38,548 nt of DNA from an uncultured bacterium (GCA_937943575.1 CALEAV010000016.1:1-38548); one strand, 5' to 3'; positions 24,609 to 33,256 are shown, counted from the first letter of the stretch. The notes: generated by a model not told the origin, from the sequence alone. Program-made: numbers and translations.

Positions 24609-26036
24609 ATGCCCTTTCAGACCCGAACTGCCGATCGATCCTGGCAGTGGATTCTCTGGCTGCTGCTTTTCGGCATGGTGGCGGCCGGGTGGCCCGCCCC
24701 CGGCGGGGCGGCGGAAACCCAGCCGCCGGCCCTGGGCGACCCTTTCGCCGGGGTGGTGGAGGAGACCCTGGACAACGGCATGAGGGTGCTGCTCCTCAAA
24801 GAGCCCCGGGCGCCCCTGGTCACCCACCAGGTCTGGTACCGGGTGGGCTCCCGCTTTGAGACCGTCGGCAAGACCGGGCTGTCGCACCTCACCGAGCACC
24901 TGATGTTCAAGGGCACGGAGAAATACGGCCCCAAGGTCTTCTCCCGCCTGGTGCAAAAGGCCGGGGGGAATGACAACGCCTTCACCAGCCGGGATTACAC
25001 CGCCTATTTCCAGACCGGTCCGGCCAGTGAACTGAGGCGCTGGATGGAGATGGAGGCCGACCGCATGCGGGGCCTCAAGGTGACCGAAGAGGCCTTCGCC
25101 ACCGAGCAGAAGGTGGTCCTGGAGGAGCGGCGCCTGCGCACCGAAGACGACCCGGTGAGCTTCCTGGTGGAGGAGGTCTATGCCGCGGCCTACAAGGCCC
25201 ACCCCTATCAGTGGCCCATTATCGGCTGGTACGACGACCTCAAAAGCCTGACCCTGGCGGACTTCCAGCAGTATTACCAGACCTATTACCAGCCCAACAA
25301 CGCCACTCTGGTGGTGGTGGGGGATATTGATATCGAGGCCGTCCGGAAGGACATCCGGGAGGTCTATGGGGCCCTCCCCCGGGGGCCGGAGCCGCCCCGG
25401 CCCACGGCCCGGGAGCCCCGGCAGTTCGGGGAGCGCCGGGTGAGGGTGGAGCGGGAGGCCCAGCTGCCCTATGTGGTCATGGTGCACCATGTGCCCAACT
25501 GGCAGCACGCGGACTGCTTCGCCCTGGAGCTTTTGGCCCGGGTGCTTTCCCAGGGCCGGAGTTCCCGCCTCTACCAGAAGCTCATCTACACTGACCGCCT
25601 GGCCCTGGAGGCCGGGGCCGACTACGACCTGGACACCGCCGATCCCTCCCTCTTCATGCTCTACGCCCAGCCGCTGCCGGGGAAGAGCGCCGAGAAAGTC
25701 GAGGCCGCCCTGATCGCCGAGATCCGGCGCCTGCAGCAGGAAGAGGTGGGGGCGCGGGAGCTGGCCAAGGTGAAGAACCAGGCCACCGCCGCCTACTATC
25801 AGGCCATGGATTCCCTCTTCTTCCGGGGCATGCTTCTGGGGCGGCTGGAGACGGTGGCCCGCTGGACCCTGGCCCGGGAATTCGTCCCCAAGATCCAGGC
25901 GGTTACCGCCGCGGATATAAAAAGGGTGGCGGGCCAGTATCTGGTGCCTGCCAACCGCACGGTGGGCGTGCTGGTGCCCCTGAAAACCGACAAACCCCGG
26001 CGGGAAGGCTTCCGGCCCGGGCATGAAATTGAGTGA
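24609..26036 (+). CDS. M16 zinc metallopeptidase, catalytic partner
   Basis: A 475-residue exported M16 (pitrilysin/insulinase-like) peptidase. The N-terminus has a signal peptide (WILWLLLFGMVAAG, cleavage near AAE about residue 36). The inverted zinc motif HLTEH is at residues 93-97, with a downstream helix EQKVVLEERRLRTEDDP carrying the third ligand region. The C-terminal M16_C domain contains YYQPNNATLVVVGDID. It likely degrades peptides in the periplasm as a heterodimer with the product of the next gene, which lacks the zinc site. It is followed after 65 bp by that partner, and DegP comes next, so the group is an envelope protein-quality module by inference. The ribosome-binding site GGACAGGA is acceptable. 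Confidence 0.93.
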   Translation: MPFQTRTADRSWQWILWLLLFGMVAAGWPAPGGAAETQPPALGDPFAGVVEETLDNGMRVLLLKEPRAPLVTHQVWYRVGSRFETVGKTGLSHLTEHLMFKGTEKYGPKVFSRLVQKAGGNDNAFTSRDYTAYFQTGPASELRRWMEMEADRMRGLKVTEEAFATEQKVVLEERRLRTEDDPVSFLVEEVYAAAYKAHPYQWPIIGWYDDLKSLTLADFQQYYQTYYQPNNATLVVVGDIDIEAVRKDIREVYGALPRGPEPPRPTAREPRQFGERRVRVEREAQLPYVVMVHHVPNWQHADCFALELLARVLSQGRSSRLYQKLIYTDRLALEAGADYDLDTADPSLFMLYAQPLPGKSAEKVEAALIAEIRRLQQEEVGARELAKVKNQATAAYYQAMDSLFFRGMLLGRLETVARWTLAREFVPKIQAVTAADIKRVAGQYLVPANRTVGVLVPLKTDKPRREGFRPGHEIE

Positions 26037-26101
26037 CCGGCGCCGGATGTGCAGCGCGCCGGGGTTTTATGGCTGAAGGCGGCGGAAGGGAAGATGTCGT
26101 C

Positions 26102-27496
26102 ATGCTGACTGTGCGCCGATGGGTCCTCCCCCGCGCGGTGGCGGCGGTTTTGGCCTGCATCCTGGCCCTGGGGCCGGCGGTGGCGGGCCCTGTGCCCCTG
26201 GGCGAGCGGGAGGAGCTGGAAAACGGCTTGGTGTGGCTCTTCTCCGAGCAGCGGAGCGTCCCCTTGGTGGCGGTGAACCTGCTGGTCAAGGCCGGGGCCC
26301 TGTGGGACCCCCGGGGGAAGGAGGGGCTGGCCCACCTCACCGCCCTCCTCCTCACCCAGGGCACCAGGAAGCGGAGCGCCACCCAGATGGCCCAGGAGTT
26401 TGACTTTCTGGGAGCCAAGTTCTCGGCCGGGGCGGAAGAGGATTACGCCATGGTCAGCCTCACGGTCCTGGCCAAGGATGTGGACCCGGGGCTGGAGCTC
26501 CTGGCGGATGCGGTCCTTCAGCCCACCTTCCCGGCCGAGGAGGTGAAGCGCAAGGTGCAGCAACTGCTGGCCTCCTTTGAGAGCGACGAGGACGAGCCCA
26601 TGGTCATGGCCCGGCGGGCCTTCGATCTCCGGCTCTACGGCCAGCACCCCTACGCCTTTCCGCCCAAGGGCACGCCCCAGGGCCTCAGGGCCGTCCGGCG
26701 GCAGGAGGTGGTGGACTTTCACCGGCGCCTCTACCGGCCCAACAACGCCATCCTGAGCATTGTGGGGGACCTCTCCCGGGAGGAGGCCCGGGGACTGGTG
26801 CGGAAATACTTCGGCGCCTGGAGCCCGGGGGAGATCCCCCAGCTGAAGCTGCCGCCCCTGCCCCCCCTCAGCCGGCCGGAGACCCAGGTGGTCGACAAAA
26901 AGATCACCCAGGCCAACATCCTCTGGGGCCATCTGGGGATCACCCGCCAGAACCCGGATTTCTATGCCTTCCAGGTGATGAACTACATTTTGGGGGGCGG
27001 AGGCTTTGCCTCCCGGCTGATGGACACCATCCGGGAGACCCGGGGGCTGGCCTACAGCGTGGGCAGCACCTTTGAGCCGGGGCTGGAGCCCGGCCCCTTT
27101 TACATCTCCCTGGAGACCAAGGCCGAGAACGCCGCCGAGGCGGTGAAGCTCATTCTCACCGAGGTGGAACGGCTGCGCCGGGAACCGGTGTCGGACCCGG
27201 AGCTGGCGGACGCCAAGTCCTACCTCATCGGCAGCTTCCCCCGGCGGCTGGACGCCACCGGCAAGCGGGCGGCGCTCATGGCCTACGTGGAATTTTACGG
27301 CCTGGGGCTGGATTACCCCGGCCGCTATGCCGACCTCATCCGGGGCGTCACCGCGGCGGAGGTGCAGCGGGTGGCGCAGCAGTATCTCCATCCCGAGCGT
27401 TACCTCCTGGTGGTGGCCGGAGACCGCAGCCGGCTGCCGGAGCTGCCGGGCCTGACCCCCGCCGGAGAGAAGGAGAAGAACGATGCGACAGATTAG
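26102..27496 (+). CDS. M16 family protein, non-catalytic partner
   Basis: A 464-residue M16 homologue with signal peptide (LPRAVAAVLACILALGPAVA, then G) and both M16 domains. The zinc motif is degenerate: GLAHLTALLLTQGT has HLTAL where the partner has HLTEH, so the catalytic Glu and second His are gone. The C-terminal half keeps the substrate-binding Arg/Tyr loop (GGGGFASRLMDTIRETRGLA, YSVGS), as in non-catalytic halves of bacterial M16 heterodimers. I chose ATG 26102 because the signal peptide starts there and AGGGAAG precedes it; in-frame ATG 26069 and an earlier start at 26033 give implausible N-termini. It overlaps degP by 14 bp. Confidence 0.9.
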   Translation: MLTVRRWVLPRAVAAVLACILALGPAVAGPVPLGEREELENGLVWLFSEQRSVPLVAVNLLVKAGALWDPRGKEGLAHLTALLLTQGTRKRSATQMAQEFDFLGAKFSAGAEEDYAMVSLTVLAKDVDPGLELLADAVLQPTFPAEEVKRKVQQLLASFESDEDEPMVMARRAFDLRLYGQHPYAFPPKGTPQGLRAVRRQEVVDFHRRLYRPNNAILSIVGDLSREEARGLVRKYFGAWSPGEIPQLKLPPLPPLSRPETQVVDKKITQANILWGHLGITRQNPDFYAFQVMNYILGGGGFASRLMDTIRETRGLAYSVGSTFEPGLEPGPFYISLETKAENAAEAVKLILTEVERLRREPVSDPELADAKSYLIGSFPRRLDATGKRAALMAYVEFYGLGLDYPGRYADLIRGVTAAEVQRVAQQYLHPERYLLVVAGDRSRLPELPGLTPAGEKEKNDATD

Positions 27497-28925
27497 TGCA
27501 TGGGGCACCACCCTCACCTTCACCCTCATCCTGTGCCTGAGCGGAGGCGGGCTGTTGAGCCTCCCGGACGTGCAGGGGGCGTCAGTGCCGGAGAGCTTCT
27601 CGGAGCTGGCCCAGAAGGTGGGCCCGGCGGTGGTCAACATCAGCACCGAAAAGGTGGTGAAGGGCCGGGACCGCATGCGGGAGTTTTTCGGCCCCATGCC
27701 CTTCCCGGGCCCGGGCGGCCCGGGGGACCCCTTCCGGGACTTCTTTGAGCGCTTCTTCGGCGACGGCCCTCACCGGGACTTCAGGCAGCGCTCCCTGGGC
27801 TCGGGGTTCATCATCGACCCCAAGGGCCTGATCATCACTAACAATCACGTCATTGAGGGGGCCGACAAGATCAAGATCAAGCTGGCGGGGGGCAAGGAAT
27901 ACCAGGCCACCGTCAAGGGCCGGGACCCCAAGACCGACCTGGCCCTGCTGCAGATCACGGCCAACGGCCCCTTCCCCAGCCTCCCCCTGGGGGATTCCGA
28001 TGCCATCAAGGTGGGGGACTGGGTCATCGCAGTGGGTAACCCCTTCGGCCTGGGGCACACCGTCACCCAGGGCATCATCAGCGCCAAGGGGCGGGTCATC
28101 GGCGCCGGGCCCTATGACAACTTCCTGCAGACCGACGCCGCCATCAACCCGGGCAACAGCGGCGGGCCCCTCCTCAACCTCAAGGGAGAGGTCATCGGCA
28201 TCAACACCGCCATCGTGGCCGCCGGCCAGGGCATCGGCTTCGCCATCCCCAGCAACCTGGCCAAGTCCATCATCCCCCAGCTCATGGAGAAGGGCAAGGT
28301 GACCCGGGGCATGCTGGGGGTGCAGGTGCAGGTGGTGACCCCGGAGCTGGCCAGGTCCTTCGGGCTCAGCGAACCCATGGGGGCCCTGGTGGCCGAGGTG
28401 CGGCCGGGCACCCCGGCGGAAAAGGCAGGCATCAAGCGGGGGGACATCATCATCGAGTTCAACGGCCAGCCCATCAGGGAGATGAACGAGCTGCCCCGGC
28501 TGGTGGCGGCCACCGCCCCGGGCACCAAGGCCACGGTGAAGGTGCTCAGGGAGGGGAAGGAAAAGACCTTCAGCCTGACGGTGACGGAGCTGGTGGATGA
28601 ACCCGGCAGCTCCGGCGAGGCGGGACCGGAGGTGGAGGAGCTGGCCGGGCTGACGGTGGATGACCTGACCCCCGCCCTGGCCCGCCGCTTCGGCGTCCGG
28701 GAGACCAGGGGCGCGGTGGTCACCCGGGTGGCCCCGGGCTCCCCGGCGGCGGAGGCGGGGTTGCGGCCCGGTGACCTGATCCTGGAGGTGAATGGCGCCG
28801 CCATCCAGTCCGCCGCCGATTTCCAGCGGCAGTTCAGCCGGGTGGAGAAGGGGAGCTTCGCCCGCCTCCTCATCAAGCGCCAGACCCACACCCTGTTCAT
28901 CACCCTGGAGGTGCCGAAGGAGTAG
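27483..28925 (+). CDS. degP: DegP/DegQ-type periplasmic serine protease (HtrA family)
   Basis: Periplasmic protease/chaperone for misfolded envelope proteins. At 480 residues it has a signal peptide (LTFTLILCLSGGGLLSL), then the trypsin-like domain with the full triad: His122 in TNNHVIEG, Asp152 in KTDLALL, Ser226 in NPGNSGGPL. Two PDZ domains follow (GMLGVQVQVVTPELARSFGL onward, and GLTVDDLTPALARRFGVRET onward), each with a carboxylate-binding GxL-type loop. A Pro/Gly/Phe-rich LA loop lies between residues 62 and 105. The ATG overlaps the previous M16 gene by 14 bp and GAGAAGGAG precedes it, so it is coupled to the M16 pair. A strong terminator follows at 28953. DegP versus DegQ cannot be separated here. 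Confidence 0.95.
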   Translation: MRQISAWGTTLTFTLILCLSGGGLLSLPDVQGASVPESFSELAQKVGPAVVNISTEKVVKGRDRMREFFGPMPFPGPGGPGDPFRDFFERFFGDGPHRDFRQRSLGSGFIIDPKGLIITNNHVIEGADKIKIKLAGGKEYQATVKGRDPKTDLALLQITANGPFPSLPLGDSDAIKVGDWVIAVGNPFGLGHTVTQGIISAKGRVIGAGPYDNFLQTDAAINPGNSGGPLLNLKGEVIGINTAIVAAGQGIGFAIPSNLAKSIIPQLMEKGKVTRGMLGVQVQVVTPELARSFGLSEPMGALVAEVRPGTPAEKAGIKRGDIIIEFNGQPIREMNELPRLVAATAPGTKATVKVLREGKEKTFSLTVTELVDEPGSSGEAGPEVEELAGLTVDDLTPALARRFGVRETRGAVVTRVAPGSPAAEAGLRPGDLILEVNGAAIQSAADFQRQFSRVEKGSFARLLIKRQTHTLFITLEVPKE

Positions 28926-28952
28926 CGCCGCATCCCGGGGAATACCCCTCAC

Positions 28953-28981
28953 GCCCCGGCGGGGAGCCTGCCGGGGCTTTT
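28953..28981 (+). terminator. Rho-independent terminator after degP
   Basis: A perfect 8-bp stem GCCCCGGC (28953-28960) / GCCGGGGC (28970-28977), 9-nt loop, then TTTT. It lies 27 bp after the degP stop and ends the M16-M16-degP transcript. Confidence 0.75.
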
Positions 28982-29110
28982 GCGCGTGGAGGCAGGCGCC
29001 GTCCTGGCGGCGCGCTGTTCCGTCGCCCCGGCCTGTCCGGCTGAAAAAGGAAAAGCCAGGGCCTCCGGGGGTTCACTGCTGCCTCCGGTTAAGAAGGCCG
29101 GCCCTCCGCT

Positions 29111-29764
29111 TTACCGCCTCCTGATCACCACCAGGGTGTCATAGCTGACGTAGGGGTAGATCTCATCCACGTGCCGGTTGAGGAGGGAGACGCAGCCCAG
29201 GGTCCAGTTCTCCCCCATGAGGTTTTTGAGGTCGTCGTCGGTGCCGTGGATGCCGATCTCCCCGCCGATGTCCACGTCCCAGGGAATGCGGCCCTGGCGT
29301 TTGGCCTCGGCGAATTTCAGCCAGTTTTTGGTGTTGGGGTAGTCCAGCAGGATGAACTTGTTCCACTTGGGGTGGTCGAACTTGGTCACCACCCGGTAGA
29401 CGCCTTCGGGAGTGCATTTGTCTCCCTGATGGAGCTTGTCCGCCACCGGGTTGGCCCCCAGCACCACCGGGTAGGTCTTCACCGGGTGGATGCCCTGATA
29501 GAGGGTGAGCCTGCGGCGCTCCTTGGAGACCAGCAGGACCACGGGATGATAGCCCCGGCCGTTATATCCCCGTTTTTCCAGGATTTCCTTCAGATAGGCC
29601 TGCTCCGGGGTCAGGGGCGGGGCCGGGGCCGGGGCGGGCGCCGGTTCCGGAGCGGCGGCCAGGGGCGGGGCCACCGGCACCCGGGAGCGGCCGCAGCCGC
29701 TCAGGAAAAGACCGGTGAGCAGGATCAGGACGGACCACGTCAGGACACCTGTGCGTTTGAGCAT
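29111..29764 (-). CDS. L,D-transpeptidase (YkuD) lipoprotein
   Basis: A 217-residue YkuD-domain enzyme that makes L,D cross-links in peptidoglycan or attaches lipoproteins. The N-terminus WSVLILLTGLFLSGC is a lipoprotein signal with lipobox LSGC (Cys about residue 24), so the product is anchored in the periplasm. A Pro/Ala linker follows (AAAPEPAPAPAPAPPLTPEQ). The catalytic domain has VLLVSKERRRLTLYQGI, TPEGVYRVVTKFDHP, GGEIGIHGTDDDLKN (conserved His) and WTLGCVSLLNRHVDEIYPY with the nucleophile Cys in GCVSL. I chose ATG 29764 because the lipoprotein signal begins there and GGAGGAAGAG precedes it. It is convergent with degP. Confidence 0.9.
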   Translation of the reverse strand: MLKRTGVLTWSVLILLTGLFLSGCGRSRVPVAPPLAAAPEPAPAPAPAPPLTPEQAYLKEILEKRGYNGRGYHPVVLLVSKERRRLTLYQGIHPVKTYPVVLGANPVADKLHQGDKCTPEGVYRVVTKFDHPKWNKFILLDYPNTKNWLKFAEAKRQGRIPWDVDIGGEIGIHGTDDDLKNLMGENWTLGCVSLLNRHVDEIYPYVSYDTLVVIRRR

Positions 29765-29966
29765 CGCTCTTCCTCCCCCCACGATGCCACACGGTTCTTG
29801 GGCTATCAGGGTAGCAAATGAGGGCCGGGGCGGCAAGCCCTCTCTGCCCTTGCCGGGGGCCGGCGGAAGGGATAGACTGCATGTATCCAAGGGGCTGGGA
29901 TTCGGCACCACCCCGCCCCACTTCCCCCTTACAGGGGAGGGACTGAAGGCCCCGTGTGCCTGTCGC

Positions 29967-29989
29967 CTCCCCCTCACGTGAGGGGGGAG
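29967..29989. repeat. G/C-rich palindrome centred on CACGTG
   Basis: CTCCCCCTCACGTGAGGGGG followed by GAG is an almost perfect palindrome (one extra G in the right arm), sitting 15 bp before the start of the NYN-domain gene. Just upstream (29921-29940) is a related dyad CCCCCTTACAGGGG. Both resemble the arms of the other G/C-rich hairpins in the window. Confidence 0.5.
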
Positions 29990-30003
29990 TCAAACCCCAG
30001 GCC

Positions 30004-30513
30004 ATGCATCTCCTCATTGACGGCTACAACCTCATCCGCCAGTCGCCGGCCTTGCGGCACCTGGATGCCCGGGACCTGGAGGCCGGCCGGGAGGCCCTCC
30101 TGGAGCGCCTGGCGCTCTACCGCCAGCGCCGCCCCCGGCATCGCCTCACCGTGGTCTTCGACGGCTGGCAGGCCGGCGGCCCCCTGGAGACCCGGGACTC
30201 TTACCGGGGGGTGCGGATCATCTATTCCCGGCGGGGGGAGCGGGCCGACGAGGTCATCAAGCGCCTCCTGGCCCGGGAAGGCCCCCGGGCGCTGGTGGTG
30301 AGCTCCGACCGGGAGCTCCAGGAGCAGGCCCGCCGGGTGGGGGCCGATTGGGTGTCCTCCCGGGAGTTTGACTTTCTCTCCACCCAGGCGGCCGGCGAAG
30401 GGGAGCCGGAGGAGGCCGACGACCCCTGGCCCCGGGGACCGGCCAAAAAGGGTCCGGCCCGCCGGCTCCCCAAACCGGAGCGCCGACGCCGGCAGCGCCT
30501 GCGGAAACTGTGA
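30004..30513 (+). CDS. YacP-like NYN-domain protein (putative RNase)
   Basis: A 169-residue protein of the YacP/DUF901 family, a PIN-like NYN domain linked to RNA cleavage in Bacillus (Rae1). Seen: HLLIDGYNLIRQSPALRHL (first conserved Asp and Asn), LTVVFDGWQAG (second Asp), RRGERADEVIKRLLAREG (third acidic site) and LVVSSDRELQEQARRVGADW (fourth Asp). The C-terminal 40 residues are Lys/Arg-rich and may bind RNA. ATG 30004 is chosen because the domain starts exactly there. The ribosome-binding site is poor; a palindromic G-rich element lies just upstream. Confidence 0.85.
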   Translation: MHLLIDGYNLIRQSPALRHLDARDLEAGREALLERLALYRQRRPRHRLTVVFDGWQAGGPLETRDSYRGVRIIYSRRGERADEVIKRLLAREGPRALVVSSDRELQEQARRVGADWVSSREFDFLSTQAAGEGEPEEADDPWPRGPAKKGPARRLPKPERRRRQRLRKL

Positions 30514-30571
30514 CGACGGGAGGCCGCCCCCTCGGTCCCCTGTCCCACCCCACTCTCAACGGAGGACCATA

Positions 30572-30745
30572 ATGAGCACCACGCCGGAACCCACCTGGCG
30601 CTGCAGCACCTGCGGCTTCCAACTCAGGGCCGCGGCGCCGCCGGAGATCTGCCCCATGTGCCGCCAGAAGTGCGAATTTGTGGATGTCAGCTGTTACATT
30701 CCGGGCTGCGGCGGGCCCGGGGGCACCGATCCCCGCCTGAAATAA
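30572..30745 (+). CDS. Small rubredoxin-like/zinc-ribbon protein (57 aa)
   Basis: Fifty-seven residues with WRCSTCGFQLRAAAPPEICP, then MCRQKCEFVDVSCYIPGCGG. The CSTCG and CPMC pairs have rubredoxin-like spacing, and the sequence APPExCPxC is typical of rubredoxin-like domains. The tail SCYIPGCGGPGGTDPRL is a conserved-looking extension with two further Cys. It probably binds Fe or Zn and may act in redox protection. CGGAGGACC lies 5 nt before the ATG. It is 58 bp after the NYN gene and 91 bp before the diguanylate cyclase. Confidence 0.75.
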   Translation: MSTTPEPTWRCSTCGFQLRAAAPPEICPMCRQKCEFVDVSCYIPGCGGPGGTDPRLK

Positions 30746-30836
30746 GCCGCCCCCGGGGGGAGGCGGCCCCTGAAAACCTGAACCGGGGCCCTTGAGTTTC
30801 CGGCGGGCCGGCCGATAAAGGGGAAGAGGCCTGCCG

Positions 30837-31568
30837 GTGAAAGGATTCCCCCGCCCCGACCATTGCCCGGTGAACGGCCGGACCTGTCCCCTGGCGGCGG
30901 AGGTGCGCCGCCTGCGGGAGGAATGCCACCGGCTGCTGGAGCTGTCCCGCACCGACCCCCTTACCGGCCTCTACAATTTCCGTCACCTCTTAAGCGAGCT
31001 GGACCGGGAGATGGAGCGCACCCGGCGCACCGGCCTCCCCACCGGCCTCATCATGCTGGATTTGGACCACTTCAAACAGGTCAATGACACCCACGGGCAC
31101 CAGTTCGGGGATGCGGTGCTGCGCTGGGTCAGCCGGCTGCTCCGGGATAACATCCGGCGGCTGGACATCCCCTGCCGCTACGGCGGGGAGGAGTTCGCCC
31201 TCATCCTGCCGGGGACGAGCCTGCCCCGGGCCCTGAAGTTGGCCGAGCGCCTGCGCCGGGCCCTGAGCGAGACGGCCCTCACCCAAGGAGAGCACACCAT
31301 CAGTCTCACCGCCAGTTTCGGGGTGGATGTCTACGAGGCCCACGAGGACTTAAGCGCCCTGGGCTTCCTGGAGCGGGCCGACCGCTATCTCCTGGAGGCC
31401 AAGGCCCAGGGCCGCAACCTCATCTGGCACCGGGACCGCCAGCCGGACCGGGCCGGCACTGCGGTCACCCCCCAGGAGCGGCACCATCTCGTTTCCCGGA
31501 TGAGGAACTATGGAGCACGCGAGACCACACCGGTGGCAGCCGCCCCGCCTCTGCCTGAGCAGCGGTAA
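30837..31568 (+). CDS. Diguanylate cyclase (GGDEF domain)
   Basis: A 243-residue protein making the second messenger c-di-GMP from two GTP. The GGDEF domain spans about residues 40-200: DPLTGLYNFRHLLSELDREM at its start, LDLDHFKQVNDTHGHQFGDA (metal-binding Asp), RYGGEEFALILPGTSLPRAL (active GGEEF signature) and ASFGVDVY. An RxxD inhibitory site (RRLD) lies five residues before GGEEF, so product inhibition is expected. There is no membrane or PAS domain; the short N-terminus carries two Cys (DHCPVNGRTCPL) that could bind a metal or sense redox. The start is a GTG at 30837. Its 3' end overlaps the next gene by 59 bp. Confidence 0.88.
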   Translation: MKGFPRPDHCPVNGRTCPLAAEVRRLREECHRLLELSRTDPLTGLYNFRHLLSELDREMERTRRTGLPTGLIMLDLDHFKQVNDTHGHQFGDAVLRWVSRLLRDNIRRLDIPCRYGGEEFALILPGTSLPRALKLAERLRRALSETALTQGEHTISLTASFGVDVYEAHEDLSALGFLERADRYLLEAKAQGRNLIWHRDRQPDRAGTAVTPQERHHLVSRMRNYGARETTPVAAAPPLPEQR

Positions 31569-32325
31569 GGGCGGGGTGGGCAAGACCAGCCTGGCCGTCA
31601 ATCTGGCCTACGCCTTGGCGGACCAGGGCCTGCGAGTCCTTCTGGTGGACGGCGACCTGGGGCTGGCCAACGTGGACGTGCTGTTGGGCCTGAGCGCCAC
31701 CGCCACCATCCGGGAGGTCCTGGCCCATGACCTGGATCCCCGGGCGGCCCTTATCCAGGTGGCCCCGGGGCTGGCGGTCCTGCCGGCGGGCTCCGGGGTG
31801 GCCGAGCTGGCCAACCTGCCCCCCGAAGACCAGAGGCACCTGGGCCGCCTCCTGGAAGGCCTGTGCCAGGACTTCCAGCTGGTGCTGGTGGACACCGCCG
31901 CCGGTCTGGGGCCCTCGGTGCTGTGGTTCAATACCTGGGCGCAGTACAACCTGGTGGTGGTGACCCCGGACCCCACCTCCCTCACCGACGCCTATGCCCT
32001 CATCAAGGTGCTGTGCCGGGCCCACCGGCGGCGCCGCTTCCTGATCCTCCCCAACCAGGTGGACAGCGAGGCCGAGGGCCAGCGCACCTTCGCCACCCTC
32101 TCCCAGGTGGCCGCCCGTTTCCTGGAGGTGGAGCTGGACTACCTGGGGAGCATCCCCGCCGACCCGGCGGTGCAGCAGGGGGTCCGGGAGCAGGTCCCCT
32201 TTGTCCAGGTGGCTCCCAAATCCGCCGCCGGCCGGGCCCTCACCGTCTTGGCCGCCCGGGTGCTGAACAGCATCGCAACATGCCAGCCCCCTCCCGCCGC
32301 AGACCAGGAGGAGGTCGGGAGCTGA
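31510..32325 (+). CDS. MinD/FlhG-family ATPase
   Basis: A 271-residue ParA-type ATPase of the MinD/FlhG (YlxH) family. Seen: CLSSGKGGVGKTSLAVNLAY (deviant Walker A with the signature Lys), LLVDGDLGLANVDVLLGLS (the DxDxGLAN region) and LVLVDTAAGLGPSVLWF (Walker B). The DLGLANVDVLLG and LILPNQVDSEAEGQRTFATL patterns fit FlhG-type proteins that count flagella or place polar machinery. No flagellar gene is in view, so that assignment is by family only. The ATG is inside the end of the diguanylate cyclase gene, coupling the two. The C-terminus has no clear amphipathic membrane helix. Confidence 0.85.
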   Translation: MEHARPHRWQPPRLCLSSGKGGVGKTSLAVNLAYALADQGLRVLLVDGDLGLANVDVLLGLSATATIREVLAHDLDPRAALIQVAPGLAVLPAGSGVAELANLPPEDQRHLGRLLEGLCQDFQLVLVDTAAGLGPSVLWFNTWAQYNLVVVTPDPTSLTDAYALIKVLCRAHRRRRFLILPNQVDSEAEGQRTFATLSQVAARFLEVELDYLGSIPADPAVQQGVREQVPFVQVAPKSAAGRALTVLAARVLNSIATCQPPPAADQEEVGS

Positions 32326-32344
32326 CCCTGACCCGGGGCAAAAA

Positions 32345-32446
32345 GGCGCGGAGATGGAGGGCGGCAAACCGGGAGCCAACGGGTGCGGGGGGAAAGGCGC
32401 GGAGGTCAAAGGCGGCAAACCGGGAGCCAGCGGGAGCAGGGGGGGA
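32345..32446. repeat. Two tandem copies of a 51-bp unit
   Basis: Two head-to-tail copies (32345-32395 and 32396-32446) share GGCGCGGAG at their start and GGCGGCAAACCGGGAGCCA in the middle. The period of 51 is 17 codons, and frames are open on both strands, but there is no start with a ribosome-binding site and no known motif. It lies directly after the MinD-like gene. I see no gene between 32326 and 32786. Confidence 0.6.
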
Positions 32447-32468
32447 CGTGAGGAGTGCTGAGCCGGCC

Positions 32469-32612
32469 AAGGGATGGGGAGGGAGGGGGAGGGGAGGGAA
32501 GGGAAAGGAGGAGAGCCTCAGGCGGGGCGGGTTGGGTGATGGAACCGGCAGGAGGCCGGGGGGGAGGGATGGTGGCAGGGGAGGGGAGGGAAGAGGCAGG
32601 GCCGGCCCGCAG
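32469..32612 (+). other. G-rich polypurine tract
   Basis: An uninterrupted purine run of 41 bases (32475-32515), rich in GGGGA and GGGA units, continues as a G-rich stretch to about 32612 with many G3-G5 runs. It could form G-quadruplexes or triplex DNA. No coding capacity is supported here. Confidence 0.55.
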
Positions 32613-32712
32613 GGAAGCAGGGGATCAAGTGCCGGGGGGTCAGCATGGGAGGATGCCCCGGAACTCCCAGGCTCCCGCCAGGAATTCCCCGGCGCCGGAC
32701 AGGGGTGAGGAG

Positions 32713-32742
32713 AAAAAAAACCGGCCGCCCTGAGGCAGCCGG
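32713..32742 (-). terminator. Rho-independent terminator after the Lys/Glu-rich secreted protein
   Basis: Minus strand: CCGGCTGCC (32742-32734), TCAG loop, GGCGGCCGG (32729-32721), a 9-bp stem with one T-G wobble, followed by eight T (32720-32713). It is 45 bp after the stop of the gene that ends at 32787. Confidence 0.85.
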
Positions 32743-32786
32743 CCGGCAGGAAGGGGGGGCAGGCCAGGCCGCCCCCGGAACTCGGG

Positions 32787-33152
32787 TTACTTCTTCACCT
32801 CTTCCTTGCCCTTCTGGGTCTCCCCGGACTCGACGGCGCCGGGGGACTCAGCCTTCTTAGGCTCCTTGCCGTTGTTCTTGCCGGTGTCCTTTTTGACCTC
32901 GGTCTTGCCCGCCTTCTTGATCGGCTCCTTGCCCTTCTCCTCCTGCTTCTGGACCCCGGCCTTCTCCTGGGTCATGGGCTTGGCTTCCGGGGTGACGGCC
33001 TTTTCCGGGGCCGGAGCCGCCTGGGGGGCCGAGGTGGTCACCGCCGGTTTGTCCGCCGGTTTGTCCACGGCCTGGGTGCTCTGGGAGAGGCCGACGCCGG
33101 CCAGCCCCAGGGTGAAAGCCACGGCAGTCAGGGTGGTGATCGCTTTCTTCAT
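32787..33152 (-). CDS. Exported Lys/Glu/Ala-rich low-complexity protein (121 aa)
   Basis: A signal peptide (MKKAITTLTAVAFTLGLAGV, cleavage near SQS/TQA about residues 24-28) is followed by a disordered, highly charged tail rich in Lys, Glu, Ala and Pro, without Cys or aromatic residues. No domain is recognised. Such proteins occur as periplasmic spacers or stress proteins, but no function can be assigned. The ATG follows ACAGGA. A strong terminator lies 45 bp after the stop, and the upstream region is AT-rich with a 16-bp palindrome, so it is probably an independently regulated single-gene unit. Confidence 0.72.
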   Translation of the reverse strand: MKKAITTLTAVAFTLGLAGVGLSQSTQAVDKPADKPAVTTSAPQAAPAPEKAVTPEAKPMTQEKAGVQKQEEKGKEPIKKAGKTEVKKDTGKNNGKEPKKAESPGAVESGETQKGKEEVKK

Positions 33153-33256
33153 GGTGTTTTCCTGTCCTTCTTATTCCCTTGGAATTTTCTGTCGCTCTCT
33201 GCGACTGCCTTTTTCAGATGCATCAGCCTTGCCAAAGACGGCCACGGGAAAAAATT

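Noticed and set aside
29956-30003. In-frame upstream start for the NYN-domain gene
   Set aside because: The added 16 residues are encoded by the palindromic G/C element and the domain starts at the ATG at 30004.
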